The notes below the pieces were generated by a model, which was not told the DNA's origin, did no database searches, and saw only the letters and a program-made list of their open reading frames with translations. Below, one piece after another: positions 16,789-24,975 of a stretch of DNA of 64,000 nucleotides. The DNA is from JABFSS01 sp964449445. Lineage in GTDB: Bacteria > Patescibacteriota > Gracilibacteria > Peribacterales > Peribacteraceae. The stretch is from contig CAYUZT010000001.1 in assembly GCA_964449445.1 (NCBI GenBank), positions 124,001-188,000 of the forward strand, read 5' to 3'. Each line of letters opens with the position of its first letter. The stretch's first letter is position 1. The translations under genes and the position numbers were made by a program.

Positions 16789-18879
16789 ATGTCCTCCCTC
16801 TCCCTGGAACTCTTCGCCCCGATCGTCGCGATCGCTGGTCTCCTCTATAGCCTCGTGTTCTGGAGTCAGGTGAAATACGCACCCGATGGAACGCACGCGA
16901 TGCAGAAAGTGTCTGCCGCTATTTCTACCGGCGCGCGCGCGTTCATTCAACGTCAGTACAAGACGATTGCAATTCTCTCGCTTGTTGTCGGTATCGGCAT
17001 GATCGTTGTCTATGGGCTCACGTCCAGTAATGGAACCGGTTGGACACATGGATTCCAGGTGGGCGGCGCATTCCTTCTCGGATGTCTCTTCTCCGGCCTT
17101 GCGGGAGTCGTCAGCATGGTGGTTGCCACGAAGGCGAACTTGAAGACGGCTGCCGTGTCCAAGGATGGCTTGAATGCCGCGCTCCAAATGGCGCTGCGCG
17201 GCGGCACGGTCTCGGCCATCGTGATCACGGCACTCTCGCTCCTCGGCATCAGCGGTCTCTACCTTCTCTATCGTGTTGGGTTTGGGATGGATGTTGCACA
17301 AATTCCCAAGCTGATTGTCGGCTACGGGTTCGGCGCGAGCTTTGTTGCGCTCTTCGCGCAGCTGGGCGGCGGCATTTACACGAAGGCGGCGGACGTAGGC
17401 GCGGATCTCGTCGGCAAAATCGAAGCGGGTATTCCGGAAGATGATCCCAGGAACCCCGCAGTGATCGCGGATCTCGTCGGCGACAATGTGGGTGACTGCG
17501 CGGGGCGCGGCGCGGACCTGTTTGAATCGATTTCCGCCGAGAACGTCGGGGCGATGATCCTGGGTGTTGCGCTCGTTCCGTTCTTCGGTCTCAAGGGCAT
17601 TCTCTTTCCTCTCGTGTTGCGCAGTATCGGACTCGTTGCAGCCATCATCGGCGTCTACTGCGTACAGGCGCAGCCCGGCGAAGCGCCCATGAAGTCCATG
17701 ATCCGCGGATTCTGGGTCACTGCGGTCCTGACGACAGCCGCGCTCTTTGCGACGTCCTATTACATGTTGAATACGTTGTCACCCATCGATGAAGGTCAGA
17801 CATGGGGATGGTTCGCCATGGCCGGTCTCGTCGGCGTACTGACGTCCGTCGCATTCGTCTACATCACCGATTACTATACGGGCTCGCAGCACCGCCCGGT
17901 GCAGGCGATCGCCAATGCCTCCAAGACGGGACATGCGACCAACATCATCGCTGGAACAGCGATCGGCATGGAGTCGACCGGACTCACGGTCATGACGGTC
18001 TGTATCGCGCTCTTCGCATCCTTCTGGCTTGGTGATCAGACGGGGTTGCCAACGGGCGGTCTCTACGGCACAGCGGTTGCCACCATGGGCATGCTCGCCG
18101 TCGTCGGGTATGTGCTGGCGATGGATATGTTCGGACCGATCACCGACAATGCCGGCGGCATTGTGGAGATGAGCAAAGCGCCGGAGGAGATGCGGAAAGT
18201 GACTGATGAATTGGATGCTGCGGGCAACACGACGAAAGCTCTCACCAAGGGGTATGCCGTTGGTTCCGCTGCGCTTGCGGCGTTCTTGCTCTTCTCCGCC
18301 TATCTTGAAGAGGCCCAGTTTGAGGTGGTCGATCTTGCGGATGTGAAAGTCTTCGTCGGCGCGTTCTTCGGCGCGATGGTCGTGTTCTTCTTCACGTCAC
18401 TCACGATTCGCGCGGTCGGCAAGGCTGCCGGGGTCATTGTGGAAGAAGTCCGGCGCCAGTTCCGTGAGAAGAAAGGGATCATGGATGGGAGCGAGCAGCC
18501 CGACTATGCCGCGTGCGTCGATATCGCTACAAAGTCCGCTCTCCACGAGATGATCATGCCGGGAGTCGTTGCCGTTGCAGCACCCATTCTCGTTGGCGTG
18601 ATTCTCGGTAAAGAAGCCGTTGCAGGACTTCTGATGGTCGGCACGATTGTCGGTGTGATCCTGGCCGCATACCTGAATAACTCCGGCGGCGCGTGGGACA
18701 ATGCGAAAAAGTACATCGAGCAAGGTGCACACGGCGGCAAGCGCAGCCCGGCGCACCAAGCAGCAGTCACGGGCGATACCGTCGGTGATCCGTTCAAAGA
18801 CACCGCGGGCCCGTCGCTCCATGTGCTGATCAAGCTGTTCTCGACGCTCACGTTGGCGTTGGCGGCGTTGTTTATGTAA
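16789..18879 (+). CDS. hppA: Membrane-bound proton-translocating pyrophosphatase
   Basis: 696 residues with about 16 membrane helices. The substrate-binding loops DVGADLVGKIEAGIPEDDP and DNVGDCAGRGADLFES bind Mg-pyrophosphate; a third acidic loop (GDTVGDPFKDTAGPS) closes the site near the C terminus. The segment GNTTKALTKG has Lys at the position that distinguishes K+-independent enzymes from K+-dependent ones (Ala), so an H+-pumping, K+-independent enzyme is inferred. It couples PPi hydrolysis to ion pumping across the cytoplasmic membrane. I start at the ATG at 16789, preceded by a CT-rich tract; the frame extends to 16738 without support. Confidence 0.95.
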   Translation: MSSLSLELFAPIVAIAGLLYSLVFWSQVKYAPDGTHAMQKVSAAISTGARAFIQRQYKTIAILSLVVGIGMIVVYGLTSSNGTGWTHGFQVGGAFLLGCLFSGLAGVVSMVVATKANLKTAAVSKDGLNAALQMALRGGTVSAIVITALSLLGISGLYLLYRVGFGMDVAQIPKLIVGYGFGASFVALFAQLGGGIYTKAADVGADLVGKIEAGIPEDDPRNPAVIADLVGDNVGDCAGRGADLFESISAENVGAMILGVALVPFFGLKGILFPLVLRSIGLVAAIIGVYCVQAQPGEAPMKSMIRGFWVTAVLTTAALFATSYYMLNTLSPIDEGQTWGWFAMAGLVGVLTSVAFVYITDYYTGSQHRPVQAIANASKTGHATNIIAGTAIGMESTGLTVMTVCIALFASFWLGDQTGLPTGGLYGTAVATMGMLAVVGYVLAMDMFGPITDNAGGIVEMSKAPEEMRKVTDELDAAGNTTKALTKGYAVGSAALAAFLLFSAYLEEAQFEVVDLADVKVFVGAFFGAMVVFFFTSLTIRAVGKAAGVIVEEVRRQFREKKGIMDGSEQPDYAACVDIATKSALHEMIMPGVVAVAAPILVGVILGKEAVAGLLMVGTIVGVILAAYLNNSGGAWDNAKKYIEQGAHGGKRSPAHQAAVTGDTVGDPFKDTAGPSLHVLIKLFSTLTLALAALFM

Positions 18880-18883
18880 TCGC

Positions 18884-18908
18884 GGGCTCGGGCTCGGGAT
18901 CGGGCTCG
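18884..18908. repeat. GC-rich GGGCTCGG repeat, left of the four-helix-bundle gene
   Basis: Repeated GGGCTCGGGCTCGGGATCGG followed by GCTCG. The inverted counterpart lies on the other side of the gene (19414-19439), and a third copy sits inside uvrD (36158-36180). Confidence 0.75.
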
Positions 18909-18921
18909 AAATGGTCGGGGA

Positions 18922-19275
18922 TTAGTATCTGTATCTTCGAATCATGCCTGATGTCAGTTGTCCCATCTTCATTGCCAATGAGAGTGCGTGTTCTGCATCG
19001 GTATCAGTGACGAAATGCAGTGCAACCATCATCCTCAAATGAGCTTCAGTTTCAGTGCATTCGCCACGCGCAATTGTATATTTATTAGCTTTATCCGGGT
19101 CTGTATGTTTTCCAAATCCTTCAGCGATGTTTGCGAGAATGCTTTTTGAAGATTTTCTCAATTGAGATGTTAATCCATAGCGTTCTTCTTCCGGAAGTTT
19201 CTTCGTCAGCCGATAAACCTCTTGCATAAGTTCCGTTCCGACCTTCCAGGCATCGAGTTCGGTAAAATGTTTCAT
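18922..19275 (-). CDS. Four-helix-bundle protein (S23/IVS family)
   Basis: 117 residues with the family signature: ELDAWKVGTELMQEVYRLTK, PEEERYGLTSQLRKSSKSI, ANIAEGFGK and a C-terminal helix. Such proteins are encoded in 23S rRNA intervening sequences and as scattered small genes in many candidate-phylum genomes; their function is poorly understood. Here the gene is not in rRNA. It is bracketed by inverted GC-rich repeats (18884-18908 and 19414-19439) with a further palindrome at 19372-19391, which looks like a mobile cassette although no transposase is present. Confidence 0.85.
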   Translation of the reverse strand: MKHFTELDAWKVGTELMQEVYRLTKKLPEEERYGLTSQLRKSSKSILANIAEGFGKHTDPDKANKYTIARGECTETEAHLRMMVALHFVTDTDAEHALSLAMKMGQLTSGMIRRYRY

Positions 19276-19371
19276 ATCTCGATCATGACGGTAAACAAAA
19301 CAAAGAGAATACGTGCTGGAGAAATACTTTTCGCTATAGCTGGATTATGTCTTCAGATAAGCAAAAAATCG

Positions 19372-19391
19372 GTTCCATACCCCTATGGAAC
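19372..19391. repeat. GTTCCATA palindrome (copy 1)
   Basis: GTTCCATACCCCTATGGAAC forms an 8-bp stem. Other copies lie at 22396-22417 (opposite orientation of the loop) and 53686-53707. Confidence 0.8.
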
Positions 19392-19413
19392 GTCTGACTT
19401 TATTATGAAAATC

Positions 19414-19439
19414 CGAGCCCGAGCCCGGACCCGAGCCCG
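19414..19439. repeat. GC-rich CGAGCCCG repeat, right of the four-helix-bundle gene
   Basis: CGAGCCCGAGCCCGGACCCG followed by AGCCCG; inverted relative to 18884-18908, so the pair encloses 19275-18922. Confidence 0.75.
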
Positions 19440-19445
19440 GTCAAC

Positions 19446-20162
19446 TCACCGAGCATTTAATTTCTTGATTTCTGCCCTTAGCACCCCGGCTCTCTGCTCT
19501 CCTTTCTTCCTCTGTTCCTCCGTGAGCTTCGCAGAAAGTGTCTGCATCAGCGACGCTGCTTTCTCATTCTTGTTTTCTCCTGCTATCAACAGCCACGCGT
19601 ATCCTTCCACAAGATCCGGAGCTTCCATTCCTTCGCCCCGCACATACATCACTCCCGTGTTCAGTTGCCCCTGAGCGTGTCCGCCCATTGCGGCTTTTGT
19701 ATAGAATTGGAGTGCTTTCGTGAAGTTCTGCGGGACGCCATTCAGTCCCAAGTAGGACATCTGACCGAGTTGGAACGCAGCGCGCGCATCGCCAGCATCT
19801 GCCGCACGCGTGAATAGGCGTATTGCCGCATCTTTATTCTCCTCCGTTCCCTCCGCGTTCAAGTACATGAGTCCCAAGTTGAACATGGCCTGGCGGTTCC
19901 CGGCGCTTGCCGCCTTTTGGTACCACTCCAGGGCTTTGGCGAAATCTTGCTCCACGCCGTCTCCGTCGTGGAACATTGCGCCCAGCTCGAATTCGGCGTC
20001 GTGGTTCTCATTAAGAGCCATCACTAGCACCTGCGGATAGCTCAGCTTCTGCGTCGTTGCTCCTGTACCGGCCGCGGGTGGCGGGGGCGGAGTTTGTTTG
20101 ACTGGAGTGCAGGCGCTGACGAGCAGCAGAATCGCTATGATTGAGAGAAGTCTCAGATGCAT
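19446..20162 (-). CDS. Sel1-repeat (TPR-like) lipoprotein
   Basis: 238 residues. A lipoprotein signal (LLSIIAILLLVSAC, lipobox VSAC) is followed by a Pro-rich linker and about four Sel1 repeats, recognisable by AxxxLGxMYxxGxGVxxDxxKAxxWYxKAAxxG variants (AKALEWYQKAASAGNRQAM; TKALQFYTKAAMGGHAQGQ). Sel1 arrays are protein-interaction scaffolds; the partner is unknown. The start at 20162 places the signal peptide correctly. Confidence 0.8.
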   Translation of the reverse strand: MHLRLLSIIAILLLVSACTPVKQTPPPPPAAGTGATTQKLSYPQVLVMALNENHDAEFELGAMFHDGDGVEQDFAKALEWYQKAASAGNRQAMFNLGLMYLNAEGTEENKDAAIRLFTRAADAGDARAAFQLGQMSYLGLNGVPQNFTKALQFYTKAAMGGHAQGQLNTGVMYVRGEGMEAPDLVEGYAWLLIAGENKNEKAASLMQTLSAKLTEEQRKKGEQRAGVLRAEIKKLNAR

Positions 20163-20231
20163 GCATGCAGTGTACTCTTCCACGCCCCGCCATCGTGTGC
20201 ATTTTCGTAATTTTTCGGTAGGCTCTTTTCC

Positions 20232-20768
20232 ATGCAAGGCGTGGATCTGGTTATTGCCGGTACGATGATATTGATCGTTTTCATCGTGGTCACGAGCATC
20301 TATGGCTTCATTGCCGGAGTGCCCTACGTTCCCACATCACGCTCTGTTGCCAAGGCCATGGTCCGGCTTGCGCGGTTGCGGGGTTCGGAGCGCGTGTTTG
20401 ATCTGGGAGCCGGGAATGGAAGAATACTGATTGAAGCGAAGAGGTCGCATCCCGGCATTACTGCGACGGGTTTCGAGATCGCGCCCTCCGTCTGGTGCCT
20501 GGGAGTCCTGACCATTTTTCTGAGTCGGCAAAAAATCGCCTTCTTCCGTAGCGACGCCCGGAAAGCGAGCATGAACGCAGCCGATATCATCTTCCTGTAC
20601 CTGTCTCCCGGTTTAATGGCACAGCTGGAAGAGAAATTCGATCGCGAGCTCCGCCCCGGGACCGTCGTCGTCTCCCATGCGTTCAGGTTTCCGCGGCGCC
20701 GTCCGCAGGAAGTGGTGACACTCGACCGGTGGTGGGGAAAGAAGACGCTACTGCGGTATCAATGGTGA
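20232..20768 (+). CDS. Membrane-anchored SAM-dependent methyltransferase-like protein
   Basis: 178 residues. An N-terminal membrane helix (about 7-30) precedes a short Rossmann domain with the SAM motif VFDLGAGNGRI (about 56-66) and a second acidic strand end (GFEIAP). A motif-IV-like segment (IIFLYLSPG) follows. Relatives are annotated as class I methyltransferases; the substrate is unknown. Its 3' end overlaps the convergent comEC gene by 86 bp. Confidence 0.65.
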   Translation: MQGVDLVIAGTMILIVFIVVTSIYGFIAGVPYVPTSRSVAKAMVRLARLRGSERVFDLGAGNGRILIEAKRSHPGITATGFEIAPSVWCLGVLTIFLSRQKIAFFRSDARKASMNAADIIFLYLSPGLMAQLEEKFDRELRPGTVVVSHAFRFPRRRPQEVVTLDRWWGKKTLLRYQW

Positions 20769-22296
20769 ATCGCGGCAGCGATTCACCCTGAGCGAGTCCG
20801 CTTTTTAGAATCCATCCCCCAAGACATGTGTAATACGCAACGATCCACACTGTCGAAAAACTGCCCGGCTGTATTGCGGCAAAGGGAAGAGATCCCAAAA
20901 TATTCGTCACGAGCACAATCCACGCAAGGGGAAGCCAGGCGATCATCGCCGTCAGCTGTCCTAGGGGAAACCAGAGTGTGCTCAGGAGAATGCTCGATAG
21001 TCCGAGTAGCGTCGCAAGAGGGATGAGGGGCGGTGCCAGAAGATTACTGAGCGGAGCGATCAGGCTGATCTGTCCGAACACGTAAAAAATCCACGCCGAG
21101 GCGAACATCTGCGCCGATAGCGTCAAACACAAACTCTCGCGGATGCCGAGTGTTTCAGGAACAGCGCTCAGCCATGGTCGGATCAGGCGCGGGAGTTCCA
21201 GTACGCCGATGAGCGCGAGAAACGAGAGTTGAAATCCGCCATCGTACCAGAGGAGCTTGGGGTTCCAGGCGAGCATCACGAACGCCGCCCACATGGTTGT
21301 CAGGCGTGTCGTTTGGATGCGCCCGAGTTGCGTAGCCATGAGTCCGAGAATGCCCATCAACGCCGCTCGCACGGCGGAGGCGCTTGCTCCCGTGAGCACC
21401 GTGAACGCGACGATAATCATCACCGATGGTATAAATCGCCACTTGAGCGGCAGCCAGAAGAGGAGCGTTGCCATCATCGTCACGAGCATCGTGATGTTGT
21501 AGCCAGAAATCGCCACAATGTGCGTGAGGCCGGTCGCTTTGAACCGATCAATCAATTCCTGCGGCATGGTGCCGTTGCCGCCCAGCAGCAGTCCGATGAG
21601 CAGTGATGCGTGCGGTTCGGGAAGCAATCTGTTAATGCGCTGCTCGGTCGCGGAACGCAGCGCAAAAATTGAGCGAAGCAGCGCGAAGCCTCCGTTTTGG
21701 CCGCTCGGCTCGATCTCGGCATCCCGCATCAGGCTGTAGACAGCGATGCGACTCAGGTAATGGTCGTACCGAAATCCGTTGATGTCCCCGGGCAGTTCCA
21801 GCGTTCCGCGCGCAACGATGACATCGCCGTACTCCAGTCGCTTCGTTCCCATGGGAACAGTCACCAGCACGCGCCCGCGAACCGGGAAGGTCCGCAATTC
21901 TTTTTTGAGAAGTTCCGCTTCCACAATGTAATGTATTTTCAGAGGACGCAACTCCGGATCATCAGCAATCATTCCGCGAAAAGCGACTTCTCCTCCGGCG
22001 TAGTAGTCGATGGTCAGGGGAGAGGGGATGTGGGTGGTGCGGGCGACGGTGAGCATCGCAACAGCAATGCCGAGAATCATCGGAATCATCAGTGTCGCGT
22101 TTCTTAGCGCGGCGTTCTGAGCTTTTGTCGAAGAACTCGCCGCAGCCCATATAGAAAATATCAAACCGAAGATTCCAAAGAATCCAAGGACCAGCCAGAG
22201 AGGTAGGGGATATGCAGATTCCTGCCACCATTGGAGTGCGAAGATCGTGACAAGGAAGCTTCCGAGGAACGCGTAGGAAAGATGAGAGGGGCGCAT
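20683..22296 (-). CDS. comEC: ComEC/Rec2 family DNA-uptake channel, without metallo-hydrolase domain
   Basis: 537 residues. N-terminal membrane helices, a soluble DUF4131-type domain (GEVAFRGMIADDPELRP, GRVLVTVPMG, YGDVIVARGTLELPGDINGFRYDHYL) and the Competence domain (LLIGLLLGGNGTMPQELIDRFKATGLTHIVAISGYNI; GASASAVRAALMG). The C-terminal metallo-beta-lactamase-like domain of full ComEC (about 750 residues) is missing. It should form the inner-membrane channel for single-stranded DNA entry. The last 30 or so codons are antisense to the methyltransferase end. Confidence 0.85.
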   Translation of the reverse strand: MRPSHLSYAFLGSFLVTIFALQWWQESAYPLPLWLVLGFFGIFGLIFSIWAAASSSTKAQNAALRNATLMIPMILGIAVAMLTVARTTHIPSPLTIDYYAGGEVAFRGMIADDPELRPLKIHYIVEAELLKKELRTFPVRGRVLVTVPMGTKRLEYGDVIVARGTLELPGDINGFRYDHYLSRIAVYSLMRDAEIEPSGQNGGFALLRSIFALRSATEQRINRLLPEPHASLLIGLLLGGNGTMPQELIDRFKATGLTHIVAISGYNITMLVTMMATLLFWLPLKWRFIPSVMIIVAFTVLTGASASAVRAALMGILGLMATQLGRIQTTRLTTMWAAFVMLAWNPKLLWYDGGFQLSFLALIGVLELPRLIRPWLSAVPETLGIRESLCLTLSAQMFASAWIFYVFGQISLIAPLSNLLAPPLIPLATLLGLSSILLSTLWFPLGQLTAMIAWLPLAWIVLVTNILGSLPFAAIQPGSFSTVWIVAYYTCLGGWILKSGLAQGESLPRFTIDTAVASSFPTTGRVSPLPADGAAET

Positions 22297-22395
22297 AGCA
22301 AATCACTCTCTACCCGCGCGTTCCGATCCGGAAGATGCCGCAAGAGAATTTCTTTTCTGATGGTCATTTTTTTATCTTCCAGAAGCCATCTTTTA

Positions 22396-22417
22396 CGTTC
22401 CATAGGTGTATGGAACG
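22396..22417. repeat. GTTCCATA palindrome (copy 2, inverted)
   Basis: CGTTCCATA/TATGGAACG stem with loop GGTG, between comEC and the receiver gene; the loop orientation is opposite to the other two copies. Confidence 0.8.
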
Positions 22418-22426
22418 CCATATACT

Positions 22427-22454
22427 TTGGTAAGTTACAATCCAGCGATAGTAT
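22427..22454 (+). promoter_or_regulatory. Promoter of the receiver-domain gene
   Basis: TTGGTA (22427-22432), 16 bp, TAGTAT (22449-22454); the ATG at 22465 follows after 10 nt. Confidence 0.5.
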
Positions 22455-22464
22455 CACTTCCTTT

Positions 22465-22908
22465 ATGAATGAATCGACTCATGTCCTCATCGTCGATGAT
22501 GATGCTTCACGGCGAGCATTCGTATGTCAGACTGCAAAGAAGCATGGTGTTGTTGCCAGTCATATCTCTGAAGCGGCTGATGAAACGGGTGCAGTATCCA
22601 TCATTCGCAGTGGTGTTCCCATTCACCTCGCATGCATTGATGTGCATCTGACTCCCGCAGAAGGCAGCGAAGGATTTCGTCTCATGCAACTTGTGAGAGA
22701 GACGCATCCTACGTGTCGTGTGATTGGCATCAGTAGTTCTATAGATCCATCGGTCGGAGCGGATGTGATGAATATTGCCAAGGCAGATGACTACATTCAG
22801 ACGTCGGTGATCGAAATCCCCTGGAGGAAATATTGTGCAGAGAGGTTAAGAATTGGATTCTTATTTGCAAGACATCACCAGGCGCAGAAAGTTCTTGCTA
22901 CCGGGTGA
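22465..22908 (+). CDS. Orphan response-regulator receiver domain
   Basis: 147 residues consisting of one CheY-like domain: acidic pair D11/D12, phospho-acceptor D59 (ACIDVHL) and a later ADDYIQTS segment where the usual conserved Lys is replaced by Thr or Ser. No output domain is present and no histidine kinase is nearby. It may signal through protein contact or be phosphorylation-impaired. Its last 11 bp overlap the convergent rsmA gene. Confidence 0.7.
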   Translation: MNESTHVLIVDDDASRRAFVCQTAKKHGVVASHISEAADETGAVSIIRSGVPIHLACIDVHLTPAEGSEGFRLMQLVRETHPTCRVIGISSSIDPSVGADVMNIAKADDYIQTSVIEIPWRKYCAERLRIGFLFARHHQAQKVLATG

Positions 22909-23707
22909 GCCTGATCCATTCGTCCACCGTGAGTGTTTCAGGCCTCCTCGTTGGTTCAATTCCCGCTTTCGCGAGCATTTCCATCCCATTCTCCAGACTA
23001 CCGAGAGTGTTCCTGAGCATTTTCCGTTTTCCCGCGAAGGCGAGCTTGAGCAGTCGCAGGATTTTTTCAATCATCTCTGGTTCTGCGAGTGGCTTTGCGT
23101 GCGAAATAATCTGAAGAACTGCAGAATCAACGGCGGGTGGGGGGATAAATGCTCCCGGTGGAACTTTGCAGATGAGAGTGGGAGTGCCAAAGAGCTTCAC
23201 GATGATCGTGAGGATGCCCGCATGCTCCTCGTCACAGATTTTCTCGGCGACTTCGCGTTGAATGAGGAGTGTCATCGATGTGGGAGGAACGGAAGATTCC
23301 AGATACGCGTGGCGGACGAGAGGAGAGGTGATGTGATAGGGGATATTCGCGACGATTTTGTAGGGAGACGAGGGGAGAGGTGTTTGCAGGGCATTGGCAT
23401 GGATGATGGTAAGATGGTTCGATGGCTGAATGGTTGAATGGTTTTTGAGGTACGTCTTCATCAGTGGAATCATTCGTTCATCAAGTTCAATTGCCGTCAC
23501 CTGAGTAGCACGTTGTATGAGCTCATTCGTTAGCACGCCAATCCCCGGGCCGATTTCGACGATGTGATCAGTGTGTTGGATATCTGCAGCAGTGACGATC
23601 TTCTCCAGTATTTCTTCATCCACTAAAAAGTGCTGCCCCAGATCGGTATTCAGCCGAATGCCGTGGTGGCGGAGGAAATTACTGACGTTTTCTCGGAGGG
23701 AAGGCAT
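22898..23707 (-). CDS. rsmA: 16S rRNA dimethyladenosine transferase
   Basis: 269 residues of the KsgA/RsmA family: LGQHFLVDEEIL at the N terminus, SAM motif IVEIGPGIGVLTNEL, acidic EXDERM and the catalytic NIPYHITSPL. It dimethylates two adjacent adenines in helix 45 of 16S rRNA. Residues about 88-99 (NHSTIQPSNHLTI) come from an ATGGTT-type repeat (23411-23445) shared with two intergenic sites, an in-frame insertion between the acidic motif and the next strand. I start at 23707, where the family N terminus begins. Confidence 0.92.
   Translation of the reverse strand: MPSLRENVSNFLRHHGIRLNTDLGQHFLVDEEILEKIVTAADIQHTDHIVEIGPGIGVLTNELIQRATQVTAIELDERMIPLMKTYLKNHSTIQPSNHLTIIHANALQTPLPSSPYKIVANIPYHITSPLVRHAYLESSVPPTSMTLLIQREVAEKICDEEHAGILTIIVKLFGTPTLICKVPPGAFIPPPAVDSAVLQIISHAKPLAEPEMIEKILRLLKLAFAGKRKMLRNTLGSLENGMEMLAKAGIEPTRRPETLTVDEWIRLTR
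23411..23445. repeat. ATGGTT-type interspersed repeat inside rsmA
   Basis: GATGGTAAGATGGTTCGATG followed by GCTGAATGGTTGAATGG. Close relatives are at 26873-26903 (GATGGTAAGATGGTTGGATG onward) and, inverted, at 16762-16784. Confidence 0.65.
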
Positions 23708-23730
23708 GGGGGAAGCATACTCTTGGCAAG

Positions 23731-23801
23731 TCGATAATTCGTTCACTCGTTAACTCGTGAAACGTCATCCCAGTTAACGAATTAACGAGTTATCGAGCAC
23801 G
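23731..23801. repeat. Inverted repeat of the TTAACGA type between the aminotransferase gene and rsmA
   Basis: The left arm (23731-23759) holds CGATAATTCGTTCACTCGTT and TAACTCG; the right arm (23772-23801) is AGTTAACGAATTAACGAGTT followed by ATCGAGCACG. The same right arm occurs at 6269-6293. It supplies the last codons (CSITR-stop) of the aminotransferase gene. Confidence 0.7.
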
Positions 23802-24957
23802 TTTTTTGAATCTTATCCGCCAGCTCAGGAATCCTCTTCAGCGGAATCCCTGCGATGTTGATTCTTCCGTCGCGAGTGATAAATACCTTCTGATCAGTTG
23901 CCAATCGGTCAATTTCTTCGGGTTGCAGTGGAAGGACAGCGAACATGCCGTTGCCGTGCACCGCGTTCTGGAATTCTACCGGCAGGTTTTCGGCAAGCGC
24001 CTTGCGTTTACTTTGCAGTATCTCTCTCGCGCCTTCCATATCCTTGAGCCACTGGTCACGATGGGCATTTTGTACCTGTGCAACGACGGATTGTCCGAAT
24101 GTTGCCGCTGCCGAATGAATTCCGCGCGTTATAGTCGAGTAGTGGGCCTCAATATCGGTTTTCGTCTTCTCATCTGGAACAACGGCGCATGCGAGGCCAA
24201 CCCGTTCGCTGTAGATAGAATGATTTTTGGAAGCCGACCATGCGATAAGTGTGGTGACAGAGCTCTTCGCAAAGAGTCGCACTGCAAAGGCGTCCTCATC
24301 GGGTGTTCCCGCAAAGCTCTGGTAGGCGAAATCGAGGATTGCGACGGCTTTTCGCTCCGCCATTGCCTCGCACAGTGCAGTCCATTGCTGGTGAGAGAGA
24401 TCGAGACCAAGCGAATTATGGCAACTGACTTGAACGAGAACGGCGCAATTGCCCGATGTCTGCTTCATTCCTTCCAGTATTCCTTCAATTCCCGGTTTGC
24501 CTTCATGAAGATAGGGGACTTCGAGTGTGGTAATGCCTGCGGATTTGCAGAGTGGTGCATGATTTGCCCATGCGGGAGTCGGGAGGATCAACGTGATCGA
24601 CGGGTCCATCAACTTTGCGAGTCGTAAATTCAACGCGACTGCTCCTGTGCCACCGGTGCTCGCAATGGAAGCGATGATCGGTGGATGTTCTCCAAAAAGC
24701 AGCCGATGCACCCCCGTACGAAACTCCGCAAGCCCCGTGAGTGTGGGATACGAGAAGCTGCGTGTAGGGAAGCTTGCACCAACATCCTTCAACGCTGCCT
24801 GCACACTCGAGAAAACCATCGGCTTTCCATTTTCATCCATGTAGACGCCAATACTCCCGTTGAGTGCCTCGGGTCCCGCTGCCCGCGCAGCGGCTGCGAC
24901 CGCGAAGATGGGGTCGGGTTTTGCGGTGGGGAGAGAAGAGAATGATGCGTGCGTCAT
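23782..24957 (-). CDS. Aspartate/aromatic amino acid aminotransferase (class I)
   Basis: 391 residues, PLP fold type I of the AspC/TyrB branch. Visible: YPTLTGLAEFR, the Gly-rich STGGTGAVALNLRLA, PTPAWANH, VSCHNSLGLD (the Asn contacting the PLP O3'), ILDFAYQSFAG and the PLP-lysine motif SASKNHSIYSERVG. It lies 18 bp behind pheA as the last gene of the aromatic operon, so it most likely converts phenylpyruvate and hydroxyphenylpyruvate to Phe and Tyr. Aspartate as alternative substrate cannot be excluded. Confidence 0.85.
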   Translation of the reverse strand: MTHASFSSLPTAKPDPIFAVAAAARAAGPEALNGSIGVYMDENGKPMVFSSVQAALKDVGASFPTRSFSYPTLTGLAEFRTGVHRLLFGEHPPIIASIASTGGTGAVALNLRLAKLMDPSITLILPTPAWANHAPLCKSAGITTLEVPYLHEGKPGIEGILEGMKQTSGNCAVLVQVSCHNSLGLDLSHQQWTALCEAMAERKAVAILDFAYQSFAGTPDEDAFAVRLFAKSSVTTLIAWSASKNHSIYSERVGLACAVVPDEKTKTDIEAHYSTITRGIHSAAATFGQSVVAQVQNAHRDQWLKDMEGAREILQSKRKALAENLPVEFQNAVHGNGMFAVLPLQPEEIDRLATDQKVFITRDGRINIAGIPLKRIPELADKIQKTCSITR

Positions 24958-24975
24958 GAGACAGATGGTAGCAGA

